Assembly: GCF_007994225.1 (NCBI RefSeq)
Contig: NZ_VLLL01000009.1
Span: forward strand, 1-64,000
Reading direction: 5' to 3'
DNA from: Stackebrandtia albiflava
GTDB taxonomy: Bacteria > Actinomycetota > Actinomycetes > Mycobacteriales > Micromonosporaceae
DNA: 64,000 bases
Shown: piece by piece, positions 43,276-51,600 of the stretch
Numbering within the stretch: the stretch's first letter is position 1
Layout: the number at the start of each line of letters is the position of its first letter
Program-made: the position numbers and the translations under genes
Notes under the pieces: generated by a model
Told to the model about the DNA's origin: nothing
The model's input: only the letters and a program-made list of their open reading frames with translations
The model's database searches: none

Positions 43276-44613
43276 TTACGGGGTCAGCCGGTGCAGGTCG
43301 CGCGGGAACAGCGTCACCTCGCGCACGTTGGCCGCGCCGGTCAGCTGGGCGGTGAACCGCTCCAGGCCGATCGCGAAGCCACCGTGCGGCGGCATGCCGT
43401 GCCGGAACACCGACAGGTACGACTCGTACGGCTCGGTGCCCTCACCCCGGGCCGCCAGGGCCGCGACGTAGTCCTCGTACCGGTGCAGCCTCCGGCCGCC
43501 GGTGACCATCTCGGTTCCCCGGAACAGCAGGTCGAAGGAGTCGCTGTAGCCGGGGCGACCCGGTTCGGGCGCGGTGTAGAACGGCCGCTTCCGCATCGGA
43601 TAACCCGAGACGACCAGGAAGTCGCTGCCGTGCTCCCGCAGCGCCCACTCCCCCAACCGGCGTTCGTGTGCGGGACTGAGGTCGTCCTCGCCGGTCAGGT
43701 CCTCGCCGAGTTCACGCCCGAGCATCTCCATGGCGTCGGCGAAGTGGATGTGCGGCACTTCCTCCGGAAGCCTCGGCATCGATATACCCAGTTCATGGAA
43801 GGCGCCGCTCTCGGCGACCGCGCCGAGCATCCCCGCGACCACCTCGACCAGCACGGCCGCCACGTCGCGGTACGACTCGATGAACCCGAACTCCACGTCC
43901 AGCGAGGTGTACTGCGCCAGATGCCGGACGGTGTCGTGCGGTTCGGCCCGGAACACCGGACCGACCTCGAAGACCCGCTCGAACACCCCCACGAGCGTCT
44001 GCTTGTAGAACTGCGGGCTCTGCGCCAGGAAGGCGGGCCGGCCGAAGTAGTCCAGCGCGAACACGTTCGCCCCCGACTCGGTCGCCGAACCGACGATTCT
44101 GGGCGTATGCACCTCGGTGAAGCCCTCGGCAGACAGGACCGCACGGAACCCGGCGACCGCCGCGGCGGCCAGTCTGAACGCCGCCTTCCGGCGCGGGTGC
44201 CGCAGCGTCACGGGCGCGTTGTCGAGCAGTACCGGCAGGCCCGCCCGCAACGTCGGACGGAACAGCTCCACCGGCGGGGGCTCCGCCTCGGACAACACCG
44301 TGAACTGCGGCTCGGTCAACTCCAGGCCACCGGGCGCGGTCTCGTTGGCGGTGACGGTGGCGGTCACCTCGACGACGCTCTCCTCGCTGAGCGTTTCCAG
44401 TAGTGCTCGCGCGGGTTCCGCCGCGACGACGATCTGGCTCAGGCCGGCGCGGTCGCGGACGATGGCGAACGCCACCGACTTCAACAGTCGGCGGCGATGC
44501 AGCCAACCCGCGACCGTGACCCGACCGCCGGTGTGAGCGGCGAGCTCCGACGACAGCACTCTGGGCGGCCGGTCGAGGGCCGCGGGGCTCGGCGGTGACA
44601 TGTGAAGGGACAT
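43276..44613 (-). CDS. aspS: Archaeal-type aspartyl-tRNA synthetase (non-discriminating, AspS2)
   Basis: A 445-residue class IIb synthetase lacking the bacterial insertion domain. The N-terminal OB-fold anticodon domain (VTVAGWLHRRRLLKSVAFAI) is followed by motif 1, motif 2 (FEVGPVFRAEPHDTVRHLAQ, YTSLDVEFGF) and motif 3 (GGFAIGLERFTAQLTG). FLAQSPQFYKQTLV is typical of archaeal AspRS. Enzymes of this type often make Asp-tRNA(Asn) for the GatCAB route. The ATG at 44613 is chosen because GAGGAGG lies about 11 nt upstream, the SD that the T-box element can hide. Confidence 0.9.
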   Translation of the reverse strand: MSLHMSPPSPAALDRPPRVLSSELAAHTGGRVTVAGWLHRRRLLKSVAFAIVRDRAGLSQIVVAAEPARALLETLSEESVVEVTATVTANETAPGGLELTEPQFTVLSEAEPPPVELFRPTLRAGLPVLLDNAPVTLRHPRRKAAFRLAAAAVAGFRAVLSAEGFTEVHTPRIVGSATESGANVFALDYFGRPAFLAQSPQFYKQTLVGVFERVFEVGPVFRAEPHDTVRHLAQYTSLDVEFGFIESYRDVAAVLVEVVAGMLGAVAESGAFHELGISMPRLPEEVPHIHFADAMEMLGRELGEDLTGEDDLSPAHERRLGEWALREHGSDFLVVSGYPMRKRPFYTAPEPGRPGYSDSFDLLFRGTEMVTGGRRLHRYEDYVAALAARGEGTEPYESYLSVFRHGMPPHGGFAIGLERFTAQLTGAANVREVTLFPRDLHRLTP

Positions 44614-44621
44614 GTGTGTGG

Positions 44622-44905
44622 ACACCTCCTCGGTTCGAATCGAAACCCCGGAGGTGTGGGCGATCGGGAATCGCGGTGCCACCACACCTTCGCCCGGCAC
44701 TGGCGGCGCCGGGCCTCGTTGGACGCCCGTGTCGTGGGCCAGCCGGCGGGTTCTACTTCGGTCGCGGACGACCGGTTCCTCCCGCGGTTCGGGAGTGTCT
44801 TCGGTCCGGGGCCGCGGTCCGTCGTCTCAGCGTGTGACGGCTCTCTCCGGGGTTGTGGACCCCTCACCGCGGTGATCCGGCAGACCTACTCGTCTCCGTC
44901 ATAAC
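44622..44905 (-). promoter_or_regulatory. Translational T-box riboswitch of aspS2
   Basis: On the minus strand the leader carries TGGCACCGCG (44681-44672), matching the T-box core UGGNACCGCG that pairs with the tRNA 3' end. The segment CCACACCTCC near 44650-44659 can pair either with the upstream AGGTGTGG (antisequester) or, through ACACCTCC, with GGAGGTGT at 44629-44622, which is the ribosome-binding site. A stem I base GACGG/CCGTC (44900-44896/44840-44836) encloses an AGTA loop-E-like element. Uncharged tRNA should free the SD. The specifier codon was not assigned. Confidence 0.85.
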
Positions 44906-44915
44906 CGTGGCCATG

Positions 44916-44946
44916 AGACTAACCCACCCCGCGCACGATGCGTCAA
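44916..44946 (-). promoter_or_regulatory. Promoter of the T-box/aspS2 transcript
   Basis: TTGACG (44946-44941) and TAGTCT (44921-44916), spacer 19 nt (18 if the -10 is shifted by one). This places the transcript start just ahead of stem I of the T-box. Confidence 0.5.
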
Positions 44947-44979
44947 GCCCGTTTTCGGCCGATGTCACACCCCGCCGAT

Positions 44980-45381
44980 TCAGTGCGGTATCGCCGCGAC
45001 GACCTCGACCTCCAGTAGGGCGCCGGGGACGAACAACCTGCCGACCTCCACCGTGGTGCTGGTCGGCAGGTCGTCGCCGAGATAGCCACGGCGTACCGCG
45101 CCGTACTCCGCCAGGCGCCCCAGATCGGTCAGGAAGCTGCGGATGTTGACGACGTCGGCGAGCGTGCCGCCGTGGGCGGCGAGGACCGTCGACAGCGACC
45201 GCATCACGGCGTGGGCCTGCGCCGTCATGTCGTCCGGCCCGACGAGTTCTCCCGACTCGTCGACCGCGACCTGCCCGGACACGAACAGGAGCGCCCCGGT
45301 ACCGACGTCCACTCTGGCCACCTGTGAGTACCGGCCGGCGGGCAGCCACACGCCGGGCGGGTCGTCGAACGTTATCTGCAT
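44980..45381 (-). CDS. RidA family protein (enamine/imine deaminase)
   Basis: A 133-residue YjgF/YER057c/UK114-type protein forming trimers that hydrolyse reactive enamines or imines. Conserved elements are YSQVARVDVGTGALLFVSGQ, DMTAQAHAVMRSLSTVLAAH and LPTSTTVEVGRLFVPGALLE. The usual substrate-binding Arg (R in the R-x-x-V region) is not clearly present, so it may belong to a divergent Rid subgroup. GAAGGAG lies 6 nt before the ATG at 45381. It is 17 nt downstream of the dehydrogenase gene and co-transcribed with it. Confidence 0.88.
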   Translation of the reverse strand: MQITFDDPPGVWLPAGRYSQVARVDVGTGALLFVSGQVAVDESGELVGPDDMTAQAHAVMRSLSTVLAAHGGTLADVVNIRSFLTDLGRLAEYGAVRRGYLGDDLPTSTTVEVGRLFVPGALLEVEVVAAIPH

Positions 45382-45398
45382 GGTTTCTCCTTCATCGT

Positions 45399-46226
45399 TC
45401 AGGGGGTGGTGACGGCGGCACGGATACGCGGAACGATCCGGGCCACGTCGGCCTCGTCCGCACCGATCGACACCAGGCGGTCCCGCACCGCGGCGGTGAC
45501 CGGCTGGTTGACGACGGCCAGGCCGAGGGCGACGTCCTTGGCGGCGAGCCGGATCGGGAAGTCGGCCTCCGTCGCGACGGAACGGCGCAACGCACCGGCG
45601 AGCGGGCCGTCCGCCAGCAGGTCCGTCACCGCCTCCTCGGAGAGTCCGAGTACGTCCGCCAGCGCCAGCGTCTCCGCCAGTGCCGTCAGAGTGGTGAGCA
45701 TCGCGTTGTTGGCGACCAGCTTCATCGCGGCACCGGTGCCCGACGGTCCACAGTGCCTTACCCGCCCGAGCGCCGCCAGGCGTTCGGCGACCTCGGCCAC
45801 CGGCGCCGGTTCCCCGCCCGCCAACAGGGTGAGACCTCCGGCGGCCACCGCGTGAACGCTTCCCATGACGGGCGCGTCGACCAGGCGCACCGTGGCGGGG
45901 AGCCGCCCGGCGAGCCATTCGACGGCCGCCGGGCCGACGGTGGACATCTCCACCAGTAGCGCGTGCGGGTCGATGCCGTCCCTCACGCCGTCCGGCCCGG
46001 TGATCACCGAGGCCAGGGCGGCCCGGTCGGCCAGCATGGTGATCACGAGGTCGGCGCCCGAGGCCGCCTCCGCCGGGGTCGGGCGGGTTCGCGCCCCGGC
46101 GGCGACCAGGGTGTCGGTGCGACCCGGCGTGCGGTTCCAGACCGTCACGGTGGCGCCCGATTCGCACAGCCGTCTCGCGACCGCCCGCCCCATCCGCCCC
46201 ATTCCCAGTACCGCGATGTGCGTCAT
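45399..46226 (-). CDS. NAD(P)-dependent beta-hydroxyacid dehydrogenase-family protein
   Basis: A 275-residue oxidoreductase. The N-terminal Rossmann motif is IAVLGMGRMGRAVARRLCES, with VTVWNRTPGRTDTL suggesting NADPH. The family substrate motif DAPVMGSVHAVAAGGLTLLA and the catalytic Lys in GTGAAMKLVANNAML are present. Relatives include 3-hydroxyisobutyrate dehydrogenases and imine reductases; the retained Lys favours the former. AGGGAG precedes the ATG at 46226. In operon with RidA and divergent from a LysR regulator, suggesting a small catabolic unit in which RidA removes a reactive imine. Confidence 0.85.
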   Translation of the reverse strand: MTHIAVLGMGRMGRAVARRLCESGATVTVWNRTPGRTDTLVAAGARTRPTPAEAASGADLVITMLADRAALASVITGPDGVRDGIDPHALLVEMSTVGPAAVEWLAGRLPATVRLVDAPVMGSVHAVAAGGLTLLAGGEPAPVAEVAERLAALGRVRHCGPSGTGAAMKLVANNAMLTTLTALAETLALADVLGLSEEAVTDLLADGPLAGALRRSVATEADFPIRLAAKDVALGLAVVNQPVTAAVRDRLVSIGADEADVARIVPRIRAAVTTP

Positions 46227-46271
46227 GCGCGCTCCCTTCGTCGTGGTCACCGACGCTAGAGTCGTTCCCGG

Positions 46272-46311
46272 CATTCGACCAACGAATGTCCGGCATGGCT
46301 GACATGCCGGA
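46272..46311. promoter_or_regulatory. Two adjacent palindromic operators in the lysR/dehydrogenase intergenic region
   Basis: CATTCG-N5-CGAATG (46272-46288), which contains a T-N11-A LysR box, is followed immediately by TCCGGCATG-N5-CATGCCGGA (46289-46311), 9-bp arms. Both have 5-nt spacers and sit in the 106-bp divergent promoter region. Confidence 0.7.
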
Positions 46312-46332
46312 AGCACATGACGCGAGGTGGCA

Positions 46333-47250
46333 GTGGAGACGGACTGGCTGAAGGTGTTCGCCGCGATAGCCCGGCTCGGTTCGTTCACCGCCGCCGCGAG
46401 GGAACTGGGTTACACGCAGTCGGCCGTTTCGCGGCAGGTCGCCGCCCTGGAGTCGGACTTGAAGACGCCGCTGTTCGAACGCCTGCCCCGGGGTGTGCGC
46501 CTGACCGAGGCGGGCCGTCGGCTGGCCGCGCGGGCGGAGGTCGTACTGGACCAGTTGGGGGCCGCCAGGCGGGAACTCGCCGGGTTGCGCGACGGCGAGG
46601 TCGGGCACGTACGGATCGGGTGTTTCCCGACTGCCGGGGCGCGCCTCGTCCCGGAGGCGATCGCCGCGTTCCGGGCCGCCCATCCACGGGTGACCGTCAC
46701 CCACGTCGACGCGTTGACTTCGGAACTGGTGCGACGGGTGGCCGACGGGGCGCTGGACGTCGCCGTGGTCGGCGGTTATCGCGACCGCATCGCGGGATTG
46801 ACGGAGGTGCGGCTGCACCACCTGTGGGACGAACCGATCCTGGTGGCGGTGCCGCCGGGACACCGGCTCGCGGACCGGCGGTCGGTCAGGGTGGCGGAGC
46901 TGGCCGGTGAGTCGTGGATCGCCGGCAGTGACACCCCGGGCGAGACGCTCATCTCGGCGTTCCTGCGGCACGGCCCGGCGCCGCGCGTCGAGTACATCGT
47001 CCGTGAGTGGACCGCGAAACTCGGCTTCGTGGCGGCGGGACTCGGAGTCACCCTCGTCCCGGCGCTGGCGGCCGGCGGCCTGCGCGGCGACGTGCCGCTG
47101 TTGTCGCTGCATCCCGACGACGCGCCGCTGCGCGAGGTCCACGCCGCCACCTCGCCACACTCGGCGCCGGCCCCGGCGGTGCGGGGGTTCCTGCGGGCGC
47201 TGGCACGGACGGTGTCCCGATGGGACTCGATCGGCCCGTCGGAGGGGTGA
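46333..47250 (+). CDS. LysR-family transcriptional regulator
   Basis: A 305-residue regulator. Residues 1-60 are the LysR HTH (METDWLKVFAAIARLGSFTA, AARELGYTQSAVSRQVAALE). The remainder is the periplasmic-binding-like effector domain (VRIGCFPTAGARLVPEAIAA, LDVAVVGGYRD). The GTG at 46333 has GAGGTG 5 nt upstream; a GTG 6 nt earlier is equally in frame. It is divergent from the dehydrogenase-RidA operon, with two palindromes between, so it probably regulates that operon and itself. The inducer is unknown. Confidence 0.9.
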   Translation: METDWLKVFAAIARLGSFTAAARELGYTQSAVSRQVAALESDLKTPLFERLPRGVRLTEAGRRLAARAEVVLDQLGAARRELAGLRDGEVGHVRIGCFPTAGARLVPEAIAAFRAAHPRVTVTHVDALTSELVRRVADGALDVAVVGGYRDRIAGLTEVRLHHLWDEPILVAVPPGHRLADRRSVRVAELAGESWIAGSDTPGETLISAFLRHGPAPRVEYIVREWTAKLGFVAAGLGVTLVPALAAGGLRGDVPLLSLHPDDAPLREVHAATSPHSAPAPAVRGFLRALARTVSRWDSIGPSEG

Positions 47251-47399
47251 GGAGCGCCGCGGGCACACATTCCGGCTGCGGATGCCATATGTTTGCCCGA
47301 CCGTCGTCTCGTGACCGCCCGGGCGCGCCGCCACCGGGCTCCGCGTCGGCCACGCGGCGACGGCGTCGAGCACAACCCCCCTGTGATGAAAGGATCCGG

Positions 47400-48134
47400 G
47401 TGCGCACCAGAGGATACCCGCCCGCCACCCCGTGCCTCACCGAACTGTCCGGTGTGGACACGGACGTCGTGGTGCCGTTCTACACCGGCCTGTTCGGTTG
47501 GGACGCGGCCGACGACGCGACCGGCGTCAGGTTCACGATCCGGGACCTGCGCGTCGCGTCGGCCCGTCCCGACGGGGCCGACCGGCCGACCTGGCTGACC
47601 CACATCTCCACCGACGACCTCTCCGCGAGTGTCACGGCCGCCACCGGCGCGGGTGGCCGAATCCTGAGCCGATCCGACGAGGCGGCCGTGGTCGCCGACC
47701 CGGCCGGCGCCGTCTTCGGCCTGCGGGCCGGCGGTCACGGCGGAGCACAACTGCACGAGGAACCCGGCGCGGTGTGCTGGAGTGATCTGCGGACCGCCGA
47801 CACCACGGCCGCCGAGACGTTCTACGCCGCCGTCTTCGACTGGAAGGCGCGACCCGGCGAGGCCGCCCCGGGAATGACCTATCTGGAGTGGTGGAGTCGT
47901 GGCCGGGCCGTGTGCGGCATGAGCGAACTGCCCGCCGAGGCCGCGGTGACGGCACATTGGAGCACGACCTTCGAGGTCGCCGACTGCGAAGCCGCCGCCG
48001 ACACCTGTGTACGCCTGGGCGGCACGGTCCACCAACCGCCGTGGGACGTCGGCATCGGGACGTACGCCGGACTCTCCGACCCGGCCGGAGCCGCGTTCGG
48101 GGTGATCTCCCTGATACCGGAACTGCGGCTGTGA
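47400..48134 (+). CDS. Two-domain VOC (glyoxalase/bleomycin-resistance-like) protein
   Basis: A 244-residue protein with two vicinal-oxygen-chelate domains: the first begins TPCLTELSGVDTDVVVPFYTGLFGW (about 9-110), the second GAVCWSDLRTADTTAAETFY (about 123-240). Closing motifs ADPAGAVFGL and SDPAGAAFGVI mark each domain. Such proteins bind or modify small molecules; antibiotic sequestration is possible but unproven. The GTG at 47400 has AAAGGA 5 nt upstream; the frame extends upstream through Arg-rich sequence antisense to nothing conserved. Confidence 0.82.
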   Translation: MRTRGYPPATPCLTELSGVDTDVVVPFYTGLFGWDAADDATGVRFTIRDLRVASARPDGADRPTWLTHISTDDLSASVTAATGAGGRILSRSDEAAVVADPAGAVFGLRAGGHGGAQLHEEPGAVCWSDLRTADTTAAETFYAAVFDWKARPGEAAPGMTYLEWWSRGRAVCGMSELPAEAAVTAHWSTTFEVADCEAAADTCVRLGGTVHQPPWDVGIGTYAGLSDPAGAAFGVISLIPELRL

Positions 48135-48146
48135 CCCTTTGAGAGG

Positions 48147-48185
48147 CCGACGGCCGGGCCACCGTGATGGTGGCCCGGCCGTCGG
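48147..48185. terminator. Bidirectional terminator between VOC and Asp-rich protein genes
   Basis: A perfect 17-bp stem (48147-48163/48169-48185, CCGACGGCCGGGCCACC) with loop GTGAT. Confidence 0.85.
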
Positions 48186-48196
48186 TCGGTGGGGGA

Positions 48197-48595
48197 TCAG
48201 CGGCTGCTGAACGGGTCCACGAAGTCCTGGATCGCCTCATGGTTGGGTGCGCCCAACCCGGCGTCGGCCAGCGGGTCACCGACGAGGTCGCCGTTGGCGT
48301 CCAGACCACTGGTGTCGGTGGCGGTCTCATCGGTCGCCGTGATCTCCTCCGACGTGTCCATGAACCCGTCGCCGTCGACATCGGTCATGAGGGTGTCCAT
48401 GGTGCCGTCACCGTCGGTGTCGAACGTCATGGTGTCGATGTAGCCGTCGTTGTCCTCGTCGTAGGCGACCGAGTCGACGTCACCGTCACCGTCCGCGTCG
48501 TGCGAGTAGGCGGTGCTGCCGTCCTCGAGGGTCTCGGTCTCGAAGGCGTCCTCGTTGCCGTCACCGTCGAAGTCGATCCACATGTCGTCGCTCAT
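48197..48595 (-). CDS. Asp-rich protein with DxDGDGxxD calcium-binding-like repeats
   Basis: A 132-residue, extremely acidic protein. At least five units of the type D-x-D-G-D-G-x-x-D occur (WIDFDGDGNEDAFE, HDADGDGDVDSVAYD, DEDNDGYIDTMTFD, TDGDGTMDTLMTD, VDGDGFMDTSEE), the metal-binding loop of dockerin/thrombospondin-3/EF-hand-like repeats. There is no signal peptide or transmembrane segment, unlike most such proteins. The C-terminal 30 residues are different (LADAGLGAPNHEAIQDFVDP). It resembles small actinobacterial 'DUF6802'-like proteins as I recall them. Ca2+ binding is inferred; cellular role unknown. Confidence 0.75.
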   Translation of the reverse strand: MSDDMWIDFDGDGNEDAFETETLEDGSTAYSHDADGDGDVDSVAYDEDNDGYIDTMTFDTDGDGTMDTLMTDVDGDGFMDTSEEITATDETATDTSGLDANGDLVGDPLADAGLGAPNHEAIQDFVDPFSSR

Positions 48596-48693
48596 CGGAA
48601 TGCCTCACTTGTCGTTCTCAACGTCGTTACCCGTACAACATAGGCACCGCCGAACCGGCGCGACATCCCGGATGTGTGCCAGTTCGGCGGTAC

Positions 48694-51600
48694 TCACGAC
48701 CGGTCCTGCGGCCGGGGCGGCAGCGGCGGCGCGGACAGCCGGGGCCGGTCCGACGGGTCCGGACGGTGCCCGGGACGCCGTTCGAGCTCCTGCAGGGCCA
48801 CCTCGACGGCCTTCGCCAACTGCGGGTCCTCCCCGGCGGCGTACGCCTGCGGCGGGTACTCGACCTCGACGTCGGGTTGGACGCCGTAGTTCTCCACCCC
48901 CCACTTGGCGTCGTCGAAGTGGAACGCGAACTCCGGCTGCGACAGGAACGTGTTGTCGGACAGGCCGGGCCGGCCGGTGTAGCCGATGACTCCGCCCCAG
49001 GTGCGGGTACCGACCAGCGGCCCCAACCCCAACAGGCGGAAGCTGTGACTGAAGATGTCACCGTCGGAACCGGCGAGTTCGTTGGTGAGCGCGACCATCG
49101 GCCCGCGCGGACTCTCCACCGGATGCGGGGTCGGTGCGTCCCAGCGGGAGAAGTCGTAGGCGTGGCGCCGCCGGGCCAGCTTCTCGATCAGCAGCGACGA
49201 CACGTGACCGCCGCCATTGTTGCGCACGTCGATGAGCAGTCCCTGCCGGTCGTACTCGTTGAGGAAGCCGCGGTGGAACTCGGCGTAGCCGTGCGGCCCC
49301 ATGTCGGGGATGTGGACGTAGCCGATACGCCCACCGGTCGCGGCGTGGACCGCCGCGCGGTTGGCGTCCACCCACGCCCGGTACCTGAGGGCCTGCTCGT
49401 CGACGAGGGCCTTGACGACCACCTGGCGCGGTGGCCCGTCGCCGCGTCGCACGGTGAGGCGGACCTCCTCCCCCGCCTGGTTCACCAGGCGTTGCCCGAC
49501 GGTCGCCGGCGCGCGTCCGGCCTCGCCGACCGGCTGCCCGTTGACCGCCAGGACCAGGTCACCCTCCCGGACGTCCACGCCGGGCCGGTTCAGCGGCGAG
49601 GTCGCGTCGGGGCGCCAGACGTCGCCGCGCAGGATCCTGTCGATCCGGTACCGGCCCTCCTCGTCCACCGAGAAGTCCGCGCCCAGGTAGCCCTGTCCGT
49701 AGTGGGGACCGCGCCTGGGGTCTCCCGGGGTCTCGTACACGTGAGACGTGCCGAGTTCGCCGTTCATCTCCCAGATCAGGTCCGAGAGCTCGGCGCGGGT
49801 GGAGACCTGGTCGACCATCGGCGCATACCGGTCGTACACGGCGTTCCAGTCCACACCGGACATGTCCTCGGTCCAGAACTGCTGCGCCAGCAGCCGCCAC
49901 GCCTCGCGGAACATCTGGGGCCACTCCAGTTCCGGCCGGACCGACACCTTGATGCGGCTCAGGTCCACCCAGCCGGACTCGCGGTTGAAGTCACCGCCGT
50001 CGGGGGCCTTCTCCGTCGCCTTGACGACCCGGACCTGGTCGTCGGTCAGGTACAGCAGCGCCTTGCCGTCGGCGCTGAGCGCCATCGCCGAGACCCCGTC
50101 TGCGTACCGCTCGACCTTCCCGGTCGCCAGGTCCACGGTCTCGATCACACCCTGCGAAGAGTCATCCGACTCATGCGACGGGATCGTCCCCGCGACCGGC
50201 TCCGACAGGACCAGCACCTTGCCGGACACACCCAGTACCCGCTGGTACACGCCGTCGGGCACCGGCAGGGGGACGACGCGGTCGCGCAGGCCCTCCCGGT
50301 CGATCCGGAAGGCGTCGGGATCGGGCGCCTCGGTGGCCTCCGGGGCGGCCTCCTCGCCGGAATCGGCGTCGGCCGGTTTGTCCTCGGATGCCTTGTCCTC
50401 GGCCGGCTTGTCGTCGCCGGACTCGACCAGCGGCGCCGGCTGCGGCACGAACGGTACCGGCGTGTCGGCGCGCAGCGACACCGCGTACGGGCGGGATCCG
50501 GTGGGGAAACCCAGGTCGAAGTGCAGCGAGTCGTACACCGGGTTGAACTCGCGGTGGCCGATGAAGTACAGGAACCTGCCGTCCGGGTCGAAGGCCGGCG
50601 ACGAGTCCGACAGCACCCGCTCCGCGGCCGAGGTGATCTCGCCGGTGGCGAGTTCGACCAGCCTGATGCCGTTGGCCGGAGCGGAGTCGATCTCGGAGGG
50701 GATCTCCGGGCACGCGTACGCCAGCCACTTGCCGTCCGGCGAGAACACCGGGTCCGAGATACGCCCGTAACGGGCGGTGTCGAGCACCGTCAGACGCGGT
50801 TCCTCGCCGTCCAGGTCCACCAGCAGCAGCTGGTTGCGGTGGTTGGCGACGGCGATCCTTGCCTCGGTGGGCGACGCGACCAGTTGCACGGCCCGTCCCA
50901 GGTCGAGCTGCGGGTGACGCCGTTGCGGCTCGGACTCGTCGGCCGACAACTCCGCCAGGGTCTCCTCCGGGGAGGTGTCGCCGGCCACCGCGACGAGCCG
51001 CCTCCCACCGTGGAGCCAGGTCAGCAACCGGTAACGGGTGCCGTCGGTGTCGCCGTGCTGGATGACCGGGCCCTCCCAGTTGGCGAAGCTGAAGGCCTTG
51101 CCCCGGCTCGTCACCGCCAGTCGGCCGCCCTCGGGCGACGGTTTCACCGAGTGCAGGTAGGAGGACGCGTCGACGAACTTGCGGGCCCGCTGCGTGCGGG
51201 TCACCGGCGTGTACACGTCCAGCCGGCGCGGACCGTCCTCCGCCGGGTCCAGCAGGTACAGGGCGCCGCCGCAGTGGTAGACCATCCGGCTGCCGTCGCC
51301 GCTGAGCGAGCGGGCGTAGAAGTCGTCGTGGTCGGTGTGACGGCGCAGGTCACCGCCCGAGTAGTCGCAGGAGTAGACGTTGCCGTAGCCCTCGTGGTCG
51401 GACAGGAAGTAGACCCGGTCGCCGATGAGTTGCGGTGACGTCAGATTCCCGTCGAGCTTGATGAGCTTGCGGAAGTCGCCGTCGCCGTTCGCGTCGAGCC
51501 ACAGTTGCCCGGCCGTGCCGCCCCGGTAGCGCTTCCAGTGGGCGAAGTCGCGCCAGTACTCGCGGCCGATGACGCGGGCGCCGCCGGGGCCGAAGCTGAT

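Noticed and set aside
44829-44840. TPP riboswitch suggested by CTGAGA in the aspS2 leader
   Set aside because: No second TPP motif or thiamine gene; the same leader fits a T-box with its core and alternative helices.
44980-47373. One long 797-codon frame joining RidA with sequence upstream
   Set aside because: Only the last 133 codons are RidA and they have their own ATG with an SD; the upstream part is antisense to or out of frame with the dehydrogenase and LysR genes.
48676-51438. A 920-codon open frame antisense to the tricorn protease
   Set aside because: The tricorn gene has all catalytic motifs; the antisense product is a GC-bias shadow with no recognisable domain.
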